A stretch of 35,834 nt of DNA, taken from positions 1 to 35,834 of IMG/VR virus record IMGVR_UViG_3300042090_001408, one strand, 5' to 3'. This document shows positions 23,753 through 29,550 of the stretch, in pieces. Numbering within the stretch: position 1 is the first letter of the stretch; each line of letters starts with the position of its first letter. The translations under genes and the position numbers were made by a program. This DNA is from a virus. The notes beneath the pieces are model-generated. The model was not told the DNA's origin and ran no database searches. It was given only the letters and a program-made list of their open reading frames with translations.

Positions 23753-24421
23753 TTACAATCTTAACTTGCTTTTGAGTTCTTGCAATTTGGCATAGGCGTT
23801 CTTTTGTCCGGCTGGGCTGAAGTCACCGGCTCCGGCATATGGCGATGTGCCGACGCCGCTCGGTTGATAAAACGGAGACCGTCGGTTTTTATCGATCGTC
23901 TCTTGAATAGACTGTTTCTGTTCAGGCGGTTTGTTGATGCCCAAGGCTTTGATGTTTTCATATACGAGCTTTTGTCTTTCGAATCCATCTGGCATGCCTA
24001 AGATCCCCTCTGCAAGTCCCGGATGCTTTTCTACGAACTTTTGGAGCATGTCTGGTGTCATCACTTCATTGAAGTCCGCATTTTGTTTTAGGTATGAGTT
24101 TCGCCGTTCTTGTTCAACCAGGGATCGGGCTTTCTCTTCGGCTTTCTTCTCGATCTTTTGATCGATGTTTTGCTCCCATTTTTTGAATTTCTTGTCCAAT
24201 GAGCGACGATCAACATAAGGCTCATCATCACTATCATCGTCGTCGTTATTCTTTGCATTTCGTTCTTCTTCGATTCGGGCGATTCGTTCTTCGGCTTGCT
24301 GTCTTGCTAACTTTTCTTGTTCAAGTTGTCTGCGGATCGCTGCGAAGTTAATTTCTTTGTCAGACTGGGCTTTTTGCTCAGTTTGGGCTTGATCGTTTTG
24401 TGCATTGTTTGGTACAGTCAT
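23753..24421 (-). CDS. Scaffold-like capsid assembly protein
   Basis: This is 222 residues from the ATG at 24421. A GTG two codons earlier is an alternative, and both use the AAAGG-type site. It is highly charged and helical: QLEQEKLARQQAEERIARIE forms a coiled coil, an acidic run (NNDDDDSDDEPY) follows, and then a longer helix. The C-terminus is basic (YAKLQELKSKLRL), as in scaffold proteins that bind the capsid inner face. The position directly before the major capsid gene is the classical one. No protease motif is seen. Confidence 0.75.
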   Translation of the reverse strand: MTVPNNAQNDQAQTEQKAQSDKEINFAAIRRQLEQEKLARQQAEERIARIEEERNAKNNDDDDSDDEPYVDRRSLDKKFKKWEQNIDQKIEKKAEEKARSLVEQERRNSYLKQNADFNEVMTPDMLQKFVEKHPGLAEGILGMPDGFERQKLVYENIKALGINKPPEQKQSIQETIDKNRRSPFYQPSGVGTSPYAGAGDFSPAGQKNAYAKLQELKSKLRL

Positions 24422-24465
24422 CGACACCTTTTGCCTTTAACGCTGGCATGCGAGTTTAGGTTAAG

Positions 24466-24681
24466 GTGATTACACTAAATTATTTAATTGATGGCAAGAT
24501 GAAAGAAAATGAATTTATCCCAGAATTAGCCTGGACTATTCGAATTTGGCAAGATGGGGATCATTGGCTAGTTTATGATCGGAAAACAGGGTCGATGACT
24601 CAAGGTAAGTCTTATGAAGACGCGATTTATATGCTATATGACCTTTTAGACGGATTAAAAAAGTGCAACAATGAAAGTTGA
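24466..24681 (+). CDS. Hypothetical small protein (GTG start)
   Basis: This 71-residue protein is read from GTG at 24466. The sequence, with ELAWTIRIWQDGDHWLVYDR and MLYDLLDGLKKCNNES, is a compact alpha-beta protein. The start is uncertain: an AGG lies five bases upstream, and an ATG further in would give a shorter product. Its end overlaps the next gene. It is the first gene of the rightward island, in the 44-base divergent gap next to the scaffold gene. Confidence 0.55.
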   Translation: MITLNYLIDGKMKENEFIPELAWTIRIWQDGDHWLVYDRKTGSMTQGKSYEDAIYMLYDLLDGLKKCNNES

Positions 24682-25141
24682 TATTGGAAGATATCCTAAT
24701 CAAATACGCCGAATTAAAATCCACGAATGGGATTGTTGGAGCGTCGACTGGACACTGGCCCAAATCATCGAGCCGATGATCAAACGGATCATGGCTGATA
24801 AGCGAGGAATTCCCGGCTGTATGTTCGAAGATAAGAATATCGAATATACTGACGAAGAATTCGCCAAAGCTGAGCATCGATGGAATGAAATCTTAGAAAA
24901 GATCCGTTGGGCGATGTATGAAATTGGACATAGCGAGCCGAATCAGCCGGAAAGAAAGCGTTCTAATATTGGATCCCGTCGAGGAGATTGGGCGAAATTC
25001 ATTCAGAAACTTAAAACTCCAATATCAAAAGAAGAAAAAGCAGATTTGGATGAATTTAGTGAAAAATCGAAAGCATATAATAACCGCATTCAAGAAGGAT
25101 GCGAGCTTTTTGGGAAATATTTTCAAAATCTATGGACATGA
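24671..25141 (+). CDS. Conserved phage hypothetical protein
   Basis: This 156-residue protein has KIHEWDCWSVDWTLAQIIEP followed by MADKRGIPG, then YTDEEFAKAEHRWNEILEKI with WAMYEIG. The pattern of W..D.TLA.II.P.L......G.P, then a W..IL..M helix, recurs in hypothetical proteins of many tailed phages that also encode the next gene. Function is unknown. It overlaps the gene upstream. Confidence 0.7.
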   Translation: MKVDIGRYPNQIRRIKIHEWDCWSVDWTLAQIIEPMIKRIMADKRGIPGCMFEDKNIEYTDEEFAKAEHRWNEILEKIRWAMYEIGHSEPNQPERKRSNIGSRRGDWAKFIQKLKTPISKEEKADLDEFSEKSKAYNNRIQEGCELFGKYFQNLWT

Positions 25142-25166
25142 AACTGTCACCCACCGAGGTATTGAC

Positions 25167-25628
25167 ATGAAAATCAATCTTCTTGACGCCCACGATCGAC
25201 TCCAGACCTTTCAAAAACAAAGTCTGAACATCTCTGAATGCTGCCAAGATCTCATCAACCAACGGCCTTTCGGAGACGTTCCTTTTTATATCTTTGCTCA
25301 CGCACGTACCGATGATGACGGTGTGACTAAACGGCTTATTTGGCAGCCGCGCCTCACCAAACCAAAGGCTCAAACAAACTCAATGCTCTTCAAAGCATAC
25401 CCCGGAAAGGATATCATCAAGATCATTTGGATGATCCCAGCCAGGGAAATGTGGGGACAATACCAAAAAGGCTTGCTCACTGAATCCAAAATGATCGCTG
25501 AATCCATACATGATTTCCAAAACGACCGTCATAAAATTGAAACTCCAGAACCCGATGACTTAAGTGACGCCGAAATCGATAATATTTATCAACTACTGAG
25601 CTTAGAGGCTCGAAGGCATACAACATGA
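25167..25628 (+). CDS. Conserved phage hypothetical protein
   Basis: This is 153 residues from the ATG at 25167, which has a GAGG site. An upstream frame overlapping the previous gene is unlikely to be translated. Its core, FYIFAHARTDDDGVTKRLIW then QPRLTKPKAQTNSMLFKAYP, is the kind of highly conserved stretch seen in phage proteins of unknown role. IIKIIWMIPAREMW follows. The stop overlaps the SPFH gene start (ATGA). Confidence 0.7.
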   Translation: MKINLLDAHDRLQTFQKQSLNISECCQDLINQRPFGDVPFYIFAHARTDDDGVTKRLIWQPRLTKPKAQTNSMLFKAYPGKDIIKIIWMIPAREMWGQYQKGLLTESKMIAESIHDFQNDRHKIETPEPDDLSDAEIDNIYQLLSLEARRHTT

Positions 25629-26497
25629 AATTTACAATACGTACATATTCTTGGTTTGCAATCTTAATCGGCCTTGTGATTTTTTGGGCTCTCTGCTTCA
25701 AGATGATCAGCCCTGGCTATATCGGGATCGTCGTCAATTTATTTGGCGACGACAAAGGCGTTGCTATTCGCGAACTGGAAGTCGGAATGCATTGGATCGC
25801 TCCCTGGAAAAAGGTCTATACGTTTCCGATCTTCCAACAGAATACCGTCTGGGAAGGTCAAAAAGGCTTCGAATTTCAATCCGGAGAGGGTCTGAATGTC
25901 TCGGCAGAGATTGGCCTGAGTTATCATCTAGAACCCGGGAAAATCCATCTTCTCTTCGCTAAGTACCGCAACGGCCTCGATGAGATTACCAATCGATTCG
26001 TGCGTCTATATACCCGCGATGCGATCAATAAACTTGCCTCCAAAATGACTGTCGAACAGCTCTATGGACCAGAAAAAGAGTCATTCATCACTGGCGTTCA
26101 AGAAGTGGTTCGCCTTGAGATGGAAAAGGTTGGGATTATCATAGACAGAATATACATAATTGGTACACTATATTTCCCAGATCAGGTAGTCAAAGCCCTA
26201 AACTCCAAGATCGAAGCGACTCAGAGAGCTCAGCAACGAGAGAATGAACTTCGCGAAGCAAAGGCTCAGGCCGAGAAGCAGATCGCCGCAGCGAATGGAG
26301 AGGCCCAGTCCAGGTTATTAAGAGCTGAGGCCGAGGCGACATCGAATCGGATGATCCAGCAATCGCTAACTCCGGAGCTTTTGACATACGAAGCGATCCA
26401 GAAATGGGATGGGAAGCTTCCTCAAGTTGTAGCGAGCGGTAATGTGAATCCCATTATGGATATGAGATCTTTACATGGCTCAGTAGCTCAGCGGTAG
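25625..26497 (+). CDS. SPFH/prohibitin-like membrane protein
   Basis: This 290-residue protein has a single N-terminal membrane helix (WFAILIGLVIFWALCF, residues 10-25). A Band-7/SPFH domain follows, with PGYIGIVVNLFGDDKG, ELEVGMHWIAPWKKVYTFP and DAINKLASKMTVEQLYG. A helical region with EATQRAQQRENELREAKAQA and an AEKQIAAANGEAQSRLLRAE coiled coil comes next, then a WDGKLPQVV end. SPFH proteins form membrane rings, and bacterial prohibitin-like ones modulate FtsH-type proteases. A phage copy may protect phage proteins or alter the membrane, but this is inferred. The last 21 bases contain a tRNA-like fragment. Confidence 0.85.
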   Translation: MKFTIRTYSWFAILIGLVIFWALCFKMISPGYIGIVVNLFGDDKGVAIRELEVGMHWIAPWKKVYTFPIFQQNTVWEGQKGFEFQSGEGLNVSAEIGLSYHLEPGKIHLLFAKYRNGLDEITNRFVRLYTRDAINKLASKMTVEQLYGPEKESFITGVQEVVRLEMEKVGIIIDRIYIIGTLYFPDQVVKALNSKIEATQRAQQRENELREAKAQAEKQIAAANGEAQSRLLRAEAEATSNRMIQQSLTPELLTYEAIQKWDGKLPQVVASGNVNPIMDMRSLHGSVAQR

Positions 26498-26499
26498 AA
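26477..26499 (+). pseudogene. tRNA 5'-half remnant overlapping the SPFH stop
   Basis: GGCTCAGTAGCTCAGCGGTA followed by GAA looks like the acceptor 5' strand plus D-arm of a tRNA. It nearly repeats the start of the tRNA-Asn gene 42 bases downstream (GGCTCGGTAGCTAAGTGGTA). The rest of a tRNA fold is missing. It overlaps the end of the SPFH reading frame, so that C-terminus (GSVAQR) may have been created by tRNA insertion or duplication. Confidence 0.5.
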
Positions 26500-26518
26500 A
26501 TATGAAATATAATCATAC

Positions 26519-26590
26519 GGCTCGGTAGCTAAGTGGTATAGCATTTGATTGTTAATCAAAAGTCCCCTGGTTCGATCCCAGGCCGAGCCT
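26519..26590 (+). tRNA. tRNA-Asn (anticodon GTT)
   Basis: Acceptor strands GGCTCGG (26519-26525) and CCGAGCC (26583-26589) pair fully. The D-arm is GCTA..AGC, the anticodon arm TTTGATT-GTT-AATCAA reads GTT, and the T-arm is CCTGG-TTCGATC-CCAGG. The discriminator is T and no CCA is encoded. Phage tRNAs usually offset codon differences from the host or replace host tRNAs cut during infection. Confidence 0.88.
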
Positions 26591-26591
26591 T

Positions 26592-26736
26592 TGCGGTTCT
26601 AGACACCCGCACGGTAGTGATTGCGAGCACGTCATAGAAGGCAACTTCTTAATGCAATCGCGGTTTGAAGGTCTTGCGAGCGAAGATAAACCTTAAGGTT
26701 CCCAGTTCCTGGCTGCATCCGAATACTGGGGTTTTT
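26592..26736 (+). ncRNA. Candidate structured small RNA between two tRNAs, ending in a terminator
   Basis: The 148 bases between the two tRNAs fold into four consecutive hairpins. TGCGG/CCGCA is near 26592-26611. GATTGC/GCAATC (26619-26624 with 26654-26659) encloses AGAAG-GCAA-CTTCT with a GNRA tetraloop. AAGGT/ACCTT (26668-26672 with 26690-26694) comes third. CCCAGT/ACTGGG (26701-26706 with 26725-26730) is followed by GTTTTT, an intrinsic-terminator-like end. No open frame is present. It does not carry the UGGNGUA/GAUUAUUCC motif of the Y-like RNAs in this window, so it is a separate class or a spacer that is processed with the tRNAs. Confidence 0.5.
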
Positions 26737-26738
26737 AT

Positions 26739-26808
26739 GGCATGTAGCTCAGCGGTAGAGTCCGTTTCTGATAAGAACGTTGTCCGTGGTTCAATTCCAC
26801 GCATGCCA
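26739..26808 (+). tRNA. tRNA-Ile (anticodon GAT)
   Basis: Acceptor strands GGCATGT and GCATGCC pair with one G-U. The D-arm is GCTC..GAG, the anticodon arm CGTTT-CTGATAA-GAACG reads GAT, and the T-arm is CGTGG-TTCAATT-CCACG. The discriminator is A. It starts two bases after the U-run of the structured RNA. Confidence 0.88.
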
Positions 26809-26831
26809 ATTTAAGATACTAATGACTTGCA

Positions 26832-26999
26832 ATGAAAAGATTAGCTTTTGAAATTCGTCAGGAAATCGAAAAATTAACAAAAGAGGGTAAGTCCCTTGAA
26901 GAAATTTCCGTAATTGCCAATGTTGGAAAAACTACAGTCCGACAGGAATATGCGCGCTGTGGGGGCAAAAAATATTATACATCGGTCTGTTCCCATTAA
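26832..26999 (+). CDS. 55-residue IS30-type HTH protein
   Basis: This third relative of the proteins at 13869 and 14203 has FEIRQEIEKLTKEGKSLEEI, then SVIANVGKTTVRQEY and ARCGGKKYYTSV. The GG(R/K)xxY signature after the HTH is the shared feature. It lacks the C-terminal coiled coil and ends just past the HTH, so it may be a minimal DNA-binding domain or a decayed copy. It follows tRNA-Ile by 23 bases without a clear ribosome site. Its stop overlaps the convergent 76-residue gene. Confidence 0.55.
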   Translation: MKRLAFEIRQEIEKLTKEGKSLEEISVIANVGKTTVRQEYARCGGKKYYTSVCSH

Positions 27000-27226
27000 G
27001 CCAATGAATTCGGATCGACCTTGAGCTTTTTCTGAGGTACCGGATTCATACCAGGCGAATCTCCCCGCATCTTGCCAATAGGAGCTTTGAAGCCAGTGCC
27101 ATAATAATCGCCGGCGGTCATATATCGACCAGTAGTGGCCTGCTCCTTGGTCGGAGCAACGAACCCTTTTGATGTGGTTCGCTGCTTCGGTGCAATGGGT
27201 TGATTAAAGATGCCGTGCTTAGCCAT
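26996..27226 (-). CDS. Small late protein
   Basis: This 76-residue basic protein is low in hydrophobic residues, with a Gly/Pro/Lys-rich body (FVAPTKEQATTGRYMTAGDY and KMRGDSPGMNPVPQKKLKV). Such proteins are frequent as small virion components or disordered late proteins. It follows the next gene by two bases in the Ro60-portal transcription unit. The family is not recognised. Confidence 0.6.
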   Translation of the reverse strand: MAKHGIFNQPIAPKQRTTSKGFVAPTKEQATTGRYMTAGDYYGTGFKAPIGKMRGDSPGMNPVPQKKLKVDPNSLA

Positions 27227-27228
27227 CG

Positions 27229-27450
27229 TTAATTCCTATACCCAGGTTTCATTTTATGAGCTTTGGCTTTGCTGTCTCCATGCATTTGATCGCGATGGAT
27301 CATTTCGGTCGTATCGGAGTATTCCATTCCGATATGAGCCGCGCCTTCAGCCGATCGCTCAGATTTGTGATGAACTCCTTCTGGGAAAACAGAGCCTTTG
27401 CTCTTGCCACCGGCCCAGAACCCGTGATCATCGATTCTTCGTCCAGACAT
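27229..27450 (-). CDS. Small histidine-rich late protein
   Basis: This 73-residue protein has a GGGGGA site before its ATG. It is rich in His, Gly and Lys (FWAGGKSKGSVFPEGVHHKS and MIHRDQMHGDSKAKAHKMKP), with no hydrophobic core, and is probably disordered or a virion-associated peptide. It is adjacent to the 76-residue gene, which has a similar composition. Confidence 0.6.
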   Translation of the reverse strand: MSGRRIDDHGFWAGGKSKGSVFPEGVHHKSERSAEGAAHIGMEYSDTTEMIHRDQMHGDSKAKAHKMKPGYRN

Positions 27451-27495
27451 AAATCCCCCGAGGTTGTCTGTTAAAAAATCAATTATATAGATTGG

Positions 27496-27714
27496 TCATT
27501 CTTTATCAAGCGGTATCTCGGAGAAATAATCAACCAACCATTCGGCTTTAGCTAATCGCTCAGCTTCCAAAAAACTCATGGTCGCCTTATGTATGTTATA
27601 TCGATCAGCGATATATTTTTGAGCCTTATCGACGCGAGGAGTTCCTTCTTCAAATTTCCGATAATGCAATACACGTATGACAAAGACTGCATCTTCAGGG
27701 GTCATCATGGTCAT
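27496..27714 (-). CDS. Small helical protein coupled to Ro60
   Basis: This 72-residue protein has an ATG that overlaps the stop of the Ro60 gene (ATGA). The sequence MMTPEDAVFVIRVLHYRKFE, then VDKAQKYIADRYNIHKATMS, is compact and helical with no known motif. The overlap suggests it is made in step with Ro60. It could be a partner, but nothing direct shows this. Confidence 0.6.
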   Translation of the reverse strand: MTMMTPEDAVFVIRVLHYRKFEEGTPRVDKAQKYIADRYNIHKATMSFLEAERLAKAEWLVDYFSEIPLDKE

Positions 27715-29042
27715 TGGTTGCTGAAGGATTCAATCTCTCGGATATAATCAATTGATGCTTCGGAGAATCCATGAATCACCGTCCATTCGCCGTTATTCTT
27801 TATGCCATGTTGGCAGTTCGATACATTGAGGATATAGCATTTGTCGATTCCCATCTTCGGTGGGACATCGTGGAGTTGCTCGTCGGTAACGACAATGATG
27901 CGATCGATCTTGACGTCTTTTTTTCGGATCTCTAGGTATTTGCGCAATGCAGCGCCGAGATGAGTCCCTTGATTGGGTTGAGACTTAACGATTGCATCTC
28001 TTAAAGCCATCCCATGCCGAGCAGGAACGAACGCTAAAGCGTCGGAAAACGAAAACACATCGAGGGTTTCACATGACTCTCTAAGCAAAATAGCGAGTCC
28101 TGAAGCTGCATCCTGATGCGTCACCTGGCTCTTGGCGGATACGGTCGCTCCGGTCATCGATCCGGATACGTCGACGAAGAGGACTGTAGTACCTGGCATC
28201 TTTTCTTTATCCTGAAGCGCTTGGATCATCGAGGCGTCGATCATCTCTTCCCATTCCGGGACAATCTTAGCAGCTTGGATAAACTGAAATGGCAACAATG
28301 GCCGAGAATTCTTCATCAACTCCCTTCGAACAAGATCAGCCGATACGCCGGAGTCACGCATGTTACGCAAGTTACGGATGATCGCAAGCTTCCCCATTTT
28401 TCCTTTCTCAAGGAGTTCGGCGAAGGCTTCATCTTTCTTTTCACCCGCCGAGAGTTTAACTTCCCATGTTTCGGGAGTCTTCATAGTGCCAGCGATCAGT
28501 CGCTTCCATAGTTCGGCTTGCTCATCGTTCTCTGGCTTCGCATGCGACAAAAATAGGACATCCCGTAGCTTGATCGGCGCATCTTTGTTCCATTTAGCAA
28601 GCTGGTACTCATCGAACTGTGTGAAAGCGCGAGCCAATCCTTTCTTAAGCTGAGCAGCCAATGGCTTCTTGCCGTTCTTCCAATAGAGTGAGAGGAGTTC
28701 GGTCATCTGATCAGGACGATTGCAGATTTCAACGATGCAATGTGCCAAAGGAGTGATATGATTTTTCTTCTTTAGTCCTTCGACAATCAATTTAAGAGGT
28801 ACATGTCGAAGAAAGCCGCGTTTATGAGCATTCAATGCTAATTCAGCGATGTGTTGAGCGTCGACTTTTTCACAAAGCTTCTCAATGCGATCGACGATCG
28901 ATTGGCCGTCTTCATAAAAGTTGTCTTCCCAGAGCATGCAAGCCATGACAGAACGCCGAAGAGCGACAATCGGCGAAACATTGGTCGAGGGAGCGCCCTC
29001 GTGTGTGAATACAGGCTTTTTCACCTGAAAATTAGTCTTCAT
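27711..29042 (-). CDS. rsr: Ro60-like TROVE-vWA RNA-binding protein
   Basis: This is 443 residues from the ATG at 29042, with GGAGG directly upstream. Residues 1-280 match the TROVE HEAT-repeat ring: TNFQVKKPVFTHEGAPS, a central APIKLRDVLFLSHAKP and a NMRDSGVSADLVRREL region. Residues 285-443 are a von Willebrand A-type domain with MIDAS DVSGSM (291-296) and the later VVTDEQ strand. Ro60 proteins bind Y RNAs and misfolded RNA. In Deinococcus the Y RNA links Ro60 to an exonuclease. Four Y-like RNAs lie immediately upstream, which strongly supports this assignment. The symbol follows usage for bacterial Ro60 orthologues. Confidence 0.9.
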   Translation of the reverse strand: MKTNFQVKKPVFTHEGAPSTNVSPIVALRRSVMACMLWEDNFYEDGQSIVDRIEKLCEKVDAQHIAELALNAHKRGFLRHVPLKLIVEGLKKKNHITPLAHCIVEICNRPDQMTELLSLYWKNGKKPLAAQLKKGLARAFTQFDEYQLAKWNKDAPIKLRDVLFLSHAKPENDEQAELWKRLIAGTMKTPETWEVKLSAGEKKDEAFAELLEKGKMGKLAIIRNLRNMRDSGVSADLVRRELMKNSRPLLPFQFIQAAKIVPEWEEMIDASMIQALQDKEKMPGTTVLFVDVSGSMTGATVSAKSQVTHQDAASGLAILLRESCETLDVFSFSDALAFVPARHGMALRDAIVKSQPNQGTHLGAALRKYLEIRKKDVKIDRIIVVTDEQLHDVPPKMGIDKCYILNVSNCQHGIKNNGEWTVIHGFSEASIDYIREIESFSNQ

Positions 29043-29050
29043 ACGCCTCC

Positions 29051-29119
29051 AAAAATCCCGGGAAAAATCGAAATGAGTCTTTTGGTATAGGCAAAGTAAC
29101 TCATCCCTACTCCACGGGA
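29051..29119 (-). ncRNA. Y RNA-like RNA 4 (short, no tRNA module), next to the Ro60 start
   Basis: The outer helix TCCCG/CGGGA (29119-29115 with 29060-29056) is followed by the conserved motif TGGAGTA (29114-29108) facing GATTTTTCC (29069-29061). The inner helix is GGGATGAGT/ACTCATTTC (29107-29099 with 29078-29070), with about 20 loop bases. A five-base U-run follows at 29055-29051. It has the Ro-binding stem of its three neighbours but no tRNA-like part. The U-run touches the GGAGG site of the Ro60 gene, so this element may serve as the 5' untranslated control region of that gene. Confidence 0.7.
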
Positions 29120-29121
29120 AC

Positions 29122-29259
29122 AAAAAAAGACGGGAATAATCGATAAGAGGCTTTTTTGGTGCTCTACTAACTGAGCTACATCACCCGAAGGTGATGAATC
29201 GATTTGCACGATTGACAACCGCATTAACTGTGCTAAGTAACTCTTATCTACGCCACGTC
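29122..29259 (-). ncRNA. Y RNA-like RNA 3 with permuted tRNA module
   Basis: The outer helix GACG/CGTC (29259-29256 with 29132-29129), the motif TGGCGTA (29255-29249) opposite GATTATTCC (29141-29133), and the inner helix GATAAGAG/CTCTTATC (29248-29241 with 29149-29142) form the stem. Inside lies a tRNA mimic in permuted order: T-arm AATCG-TGCAAAT-CGATT (29213-29197), acceptor strand CATCACC, UUCG tetraloop, acceptor strand GGTGATG (29196-29179), then D-arm GCTC-AGTTAGTA-GAGC (29176-29161). The stem takes the place of the anticodon arm. It ends in seven U. The D-loop and T-loop are close to real tRNA. It is not an ordinary tRNA, because the acceptor ends are joined. Confidence 0.8.
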
Positions 29260-29264
29260 TAAAC

Positions 29265-29390
29265 AAAAAGCGAGGAATGAACGAGCTTAGCACCGGTTAT
29301 CCCGCATATGGTGCGGGATCGAGGGTTTAGCCCTCGACCACGGCAACTAAAGTAGTTGCCACCTAAGTATCTAATCTCTTTCGCCATCGC
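29265..29390 (-). ncRNA. Y RNA-like RNA 2
   Basis: The outer helix GCGA/TCGC (29390-29387 with 29273-29270), the motif TGGCGAA (29386-29380) opposite GTTCATTCC (29282-29274), and an inner stem with GAG/CTC and TTAG/CTAA enclose three hairpins. These are GGCAACTA-CTT-TAGTTGCC (29360-29342), CGAGGG-CTAAA-CCCTCG (29336-29320) and ATCCCGCA-CCATA-TGCGGGAT (29319-29299). Their order matches RNA 1: arm, T-arm-like hairpin, acceptor-like hairpin. The acceptor-like loop holds CCA. It ends with five U. The 5' end follows RNA 1's U-run by a few bases. Confidence 0.75.
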
Positions 29391-29396
29391 TAAATC

Positions 29397-29512
29397 AAAA
29401 CCCGAGAATAATCATATGGGGTTTTCTCCCCCTTTGATGGAGGAGTACGGATTCGAACCGTGAAGCTGTTTCCAGCTACATCATCCAAGTAACCCTATAT
29501 TACACTACGGGT
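29397..29512 (-). ncRNA. Y RNA-like RNA 1 with tRNA-like T-arm
   Basis: The outer helix ACCCG/CGGGT (29512-29508 with 29404-29400), the motif TAGTGTA (29507-29501) opposite GATTATTCT (29413-29405), and the inner helix ATATAGGGTT/AACCCCATAT with one mismatch (29500-29491 with 29423-29414) form the stem. Within it are AGCTG-GAAA-CAGCT (29477-29464), a near-standard T-arm ACGG-TTCGAAT-CCGT (29461-29447) and CTCCTCC/GGGGGAG (29445-29426) as a closed acceptor stem. It ends in UUUU. The T-loop is the tRNA consensus. The promoter-like sequence at 29522-29550 would start transcription at about 29515. Confidence 0.78.
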
Positions 29513-29521
29513 AAGCAAGAC

Positions 29522-29550
29522 ATTGTACCAGTTGTGTGTAATTATTGCAT
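29522..29550 (-). promoter_or_regulatory. Promoter-like sequence for the Y-like RNA cluster
   Basis: On the minus strand ATGCAA (29550-29545), 17 bases and TACAAT (29527-29522) place a start at about 29515, a few bases before the outer stem of RNA 1. The sequence includes TGGTACAAT, sharing GGTACA with the other promoters. The -35 box lies over the end of the portal gene. Confidence 0.5.

Noticed and set aside
26146-26170. TGGTACACT inside the SPFH gene as a promoter for the tRNAs
   Set aside because: There is no -35 box at the right distance and it lies in conserved coding sequence.
26592-26736. A fifth Y-like RNA
   Set aside because: The conserved internal-loop strands are not found and the outer ends do not form a comparable stem; it is listed as a separate candidate RNA.
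29161-29512. Ordinary tRNA genes in the minus-strand cluster
   Set aside because: D-arm and T-arm pieces are present, but no acceptor/anticodon set closes into a standard tRNA. The acceptor strands are joined and flanked by the shared Y-type stem, so they are annotated as Y-like RNAs.
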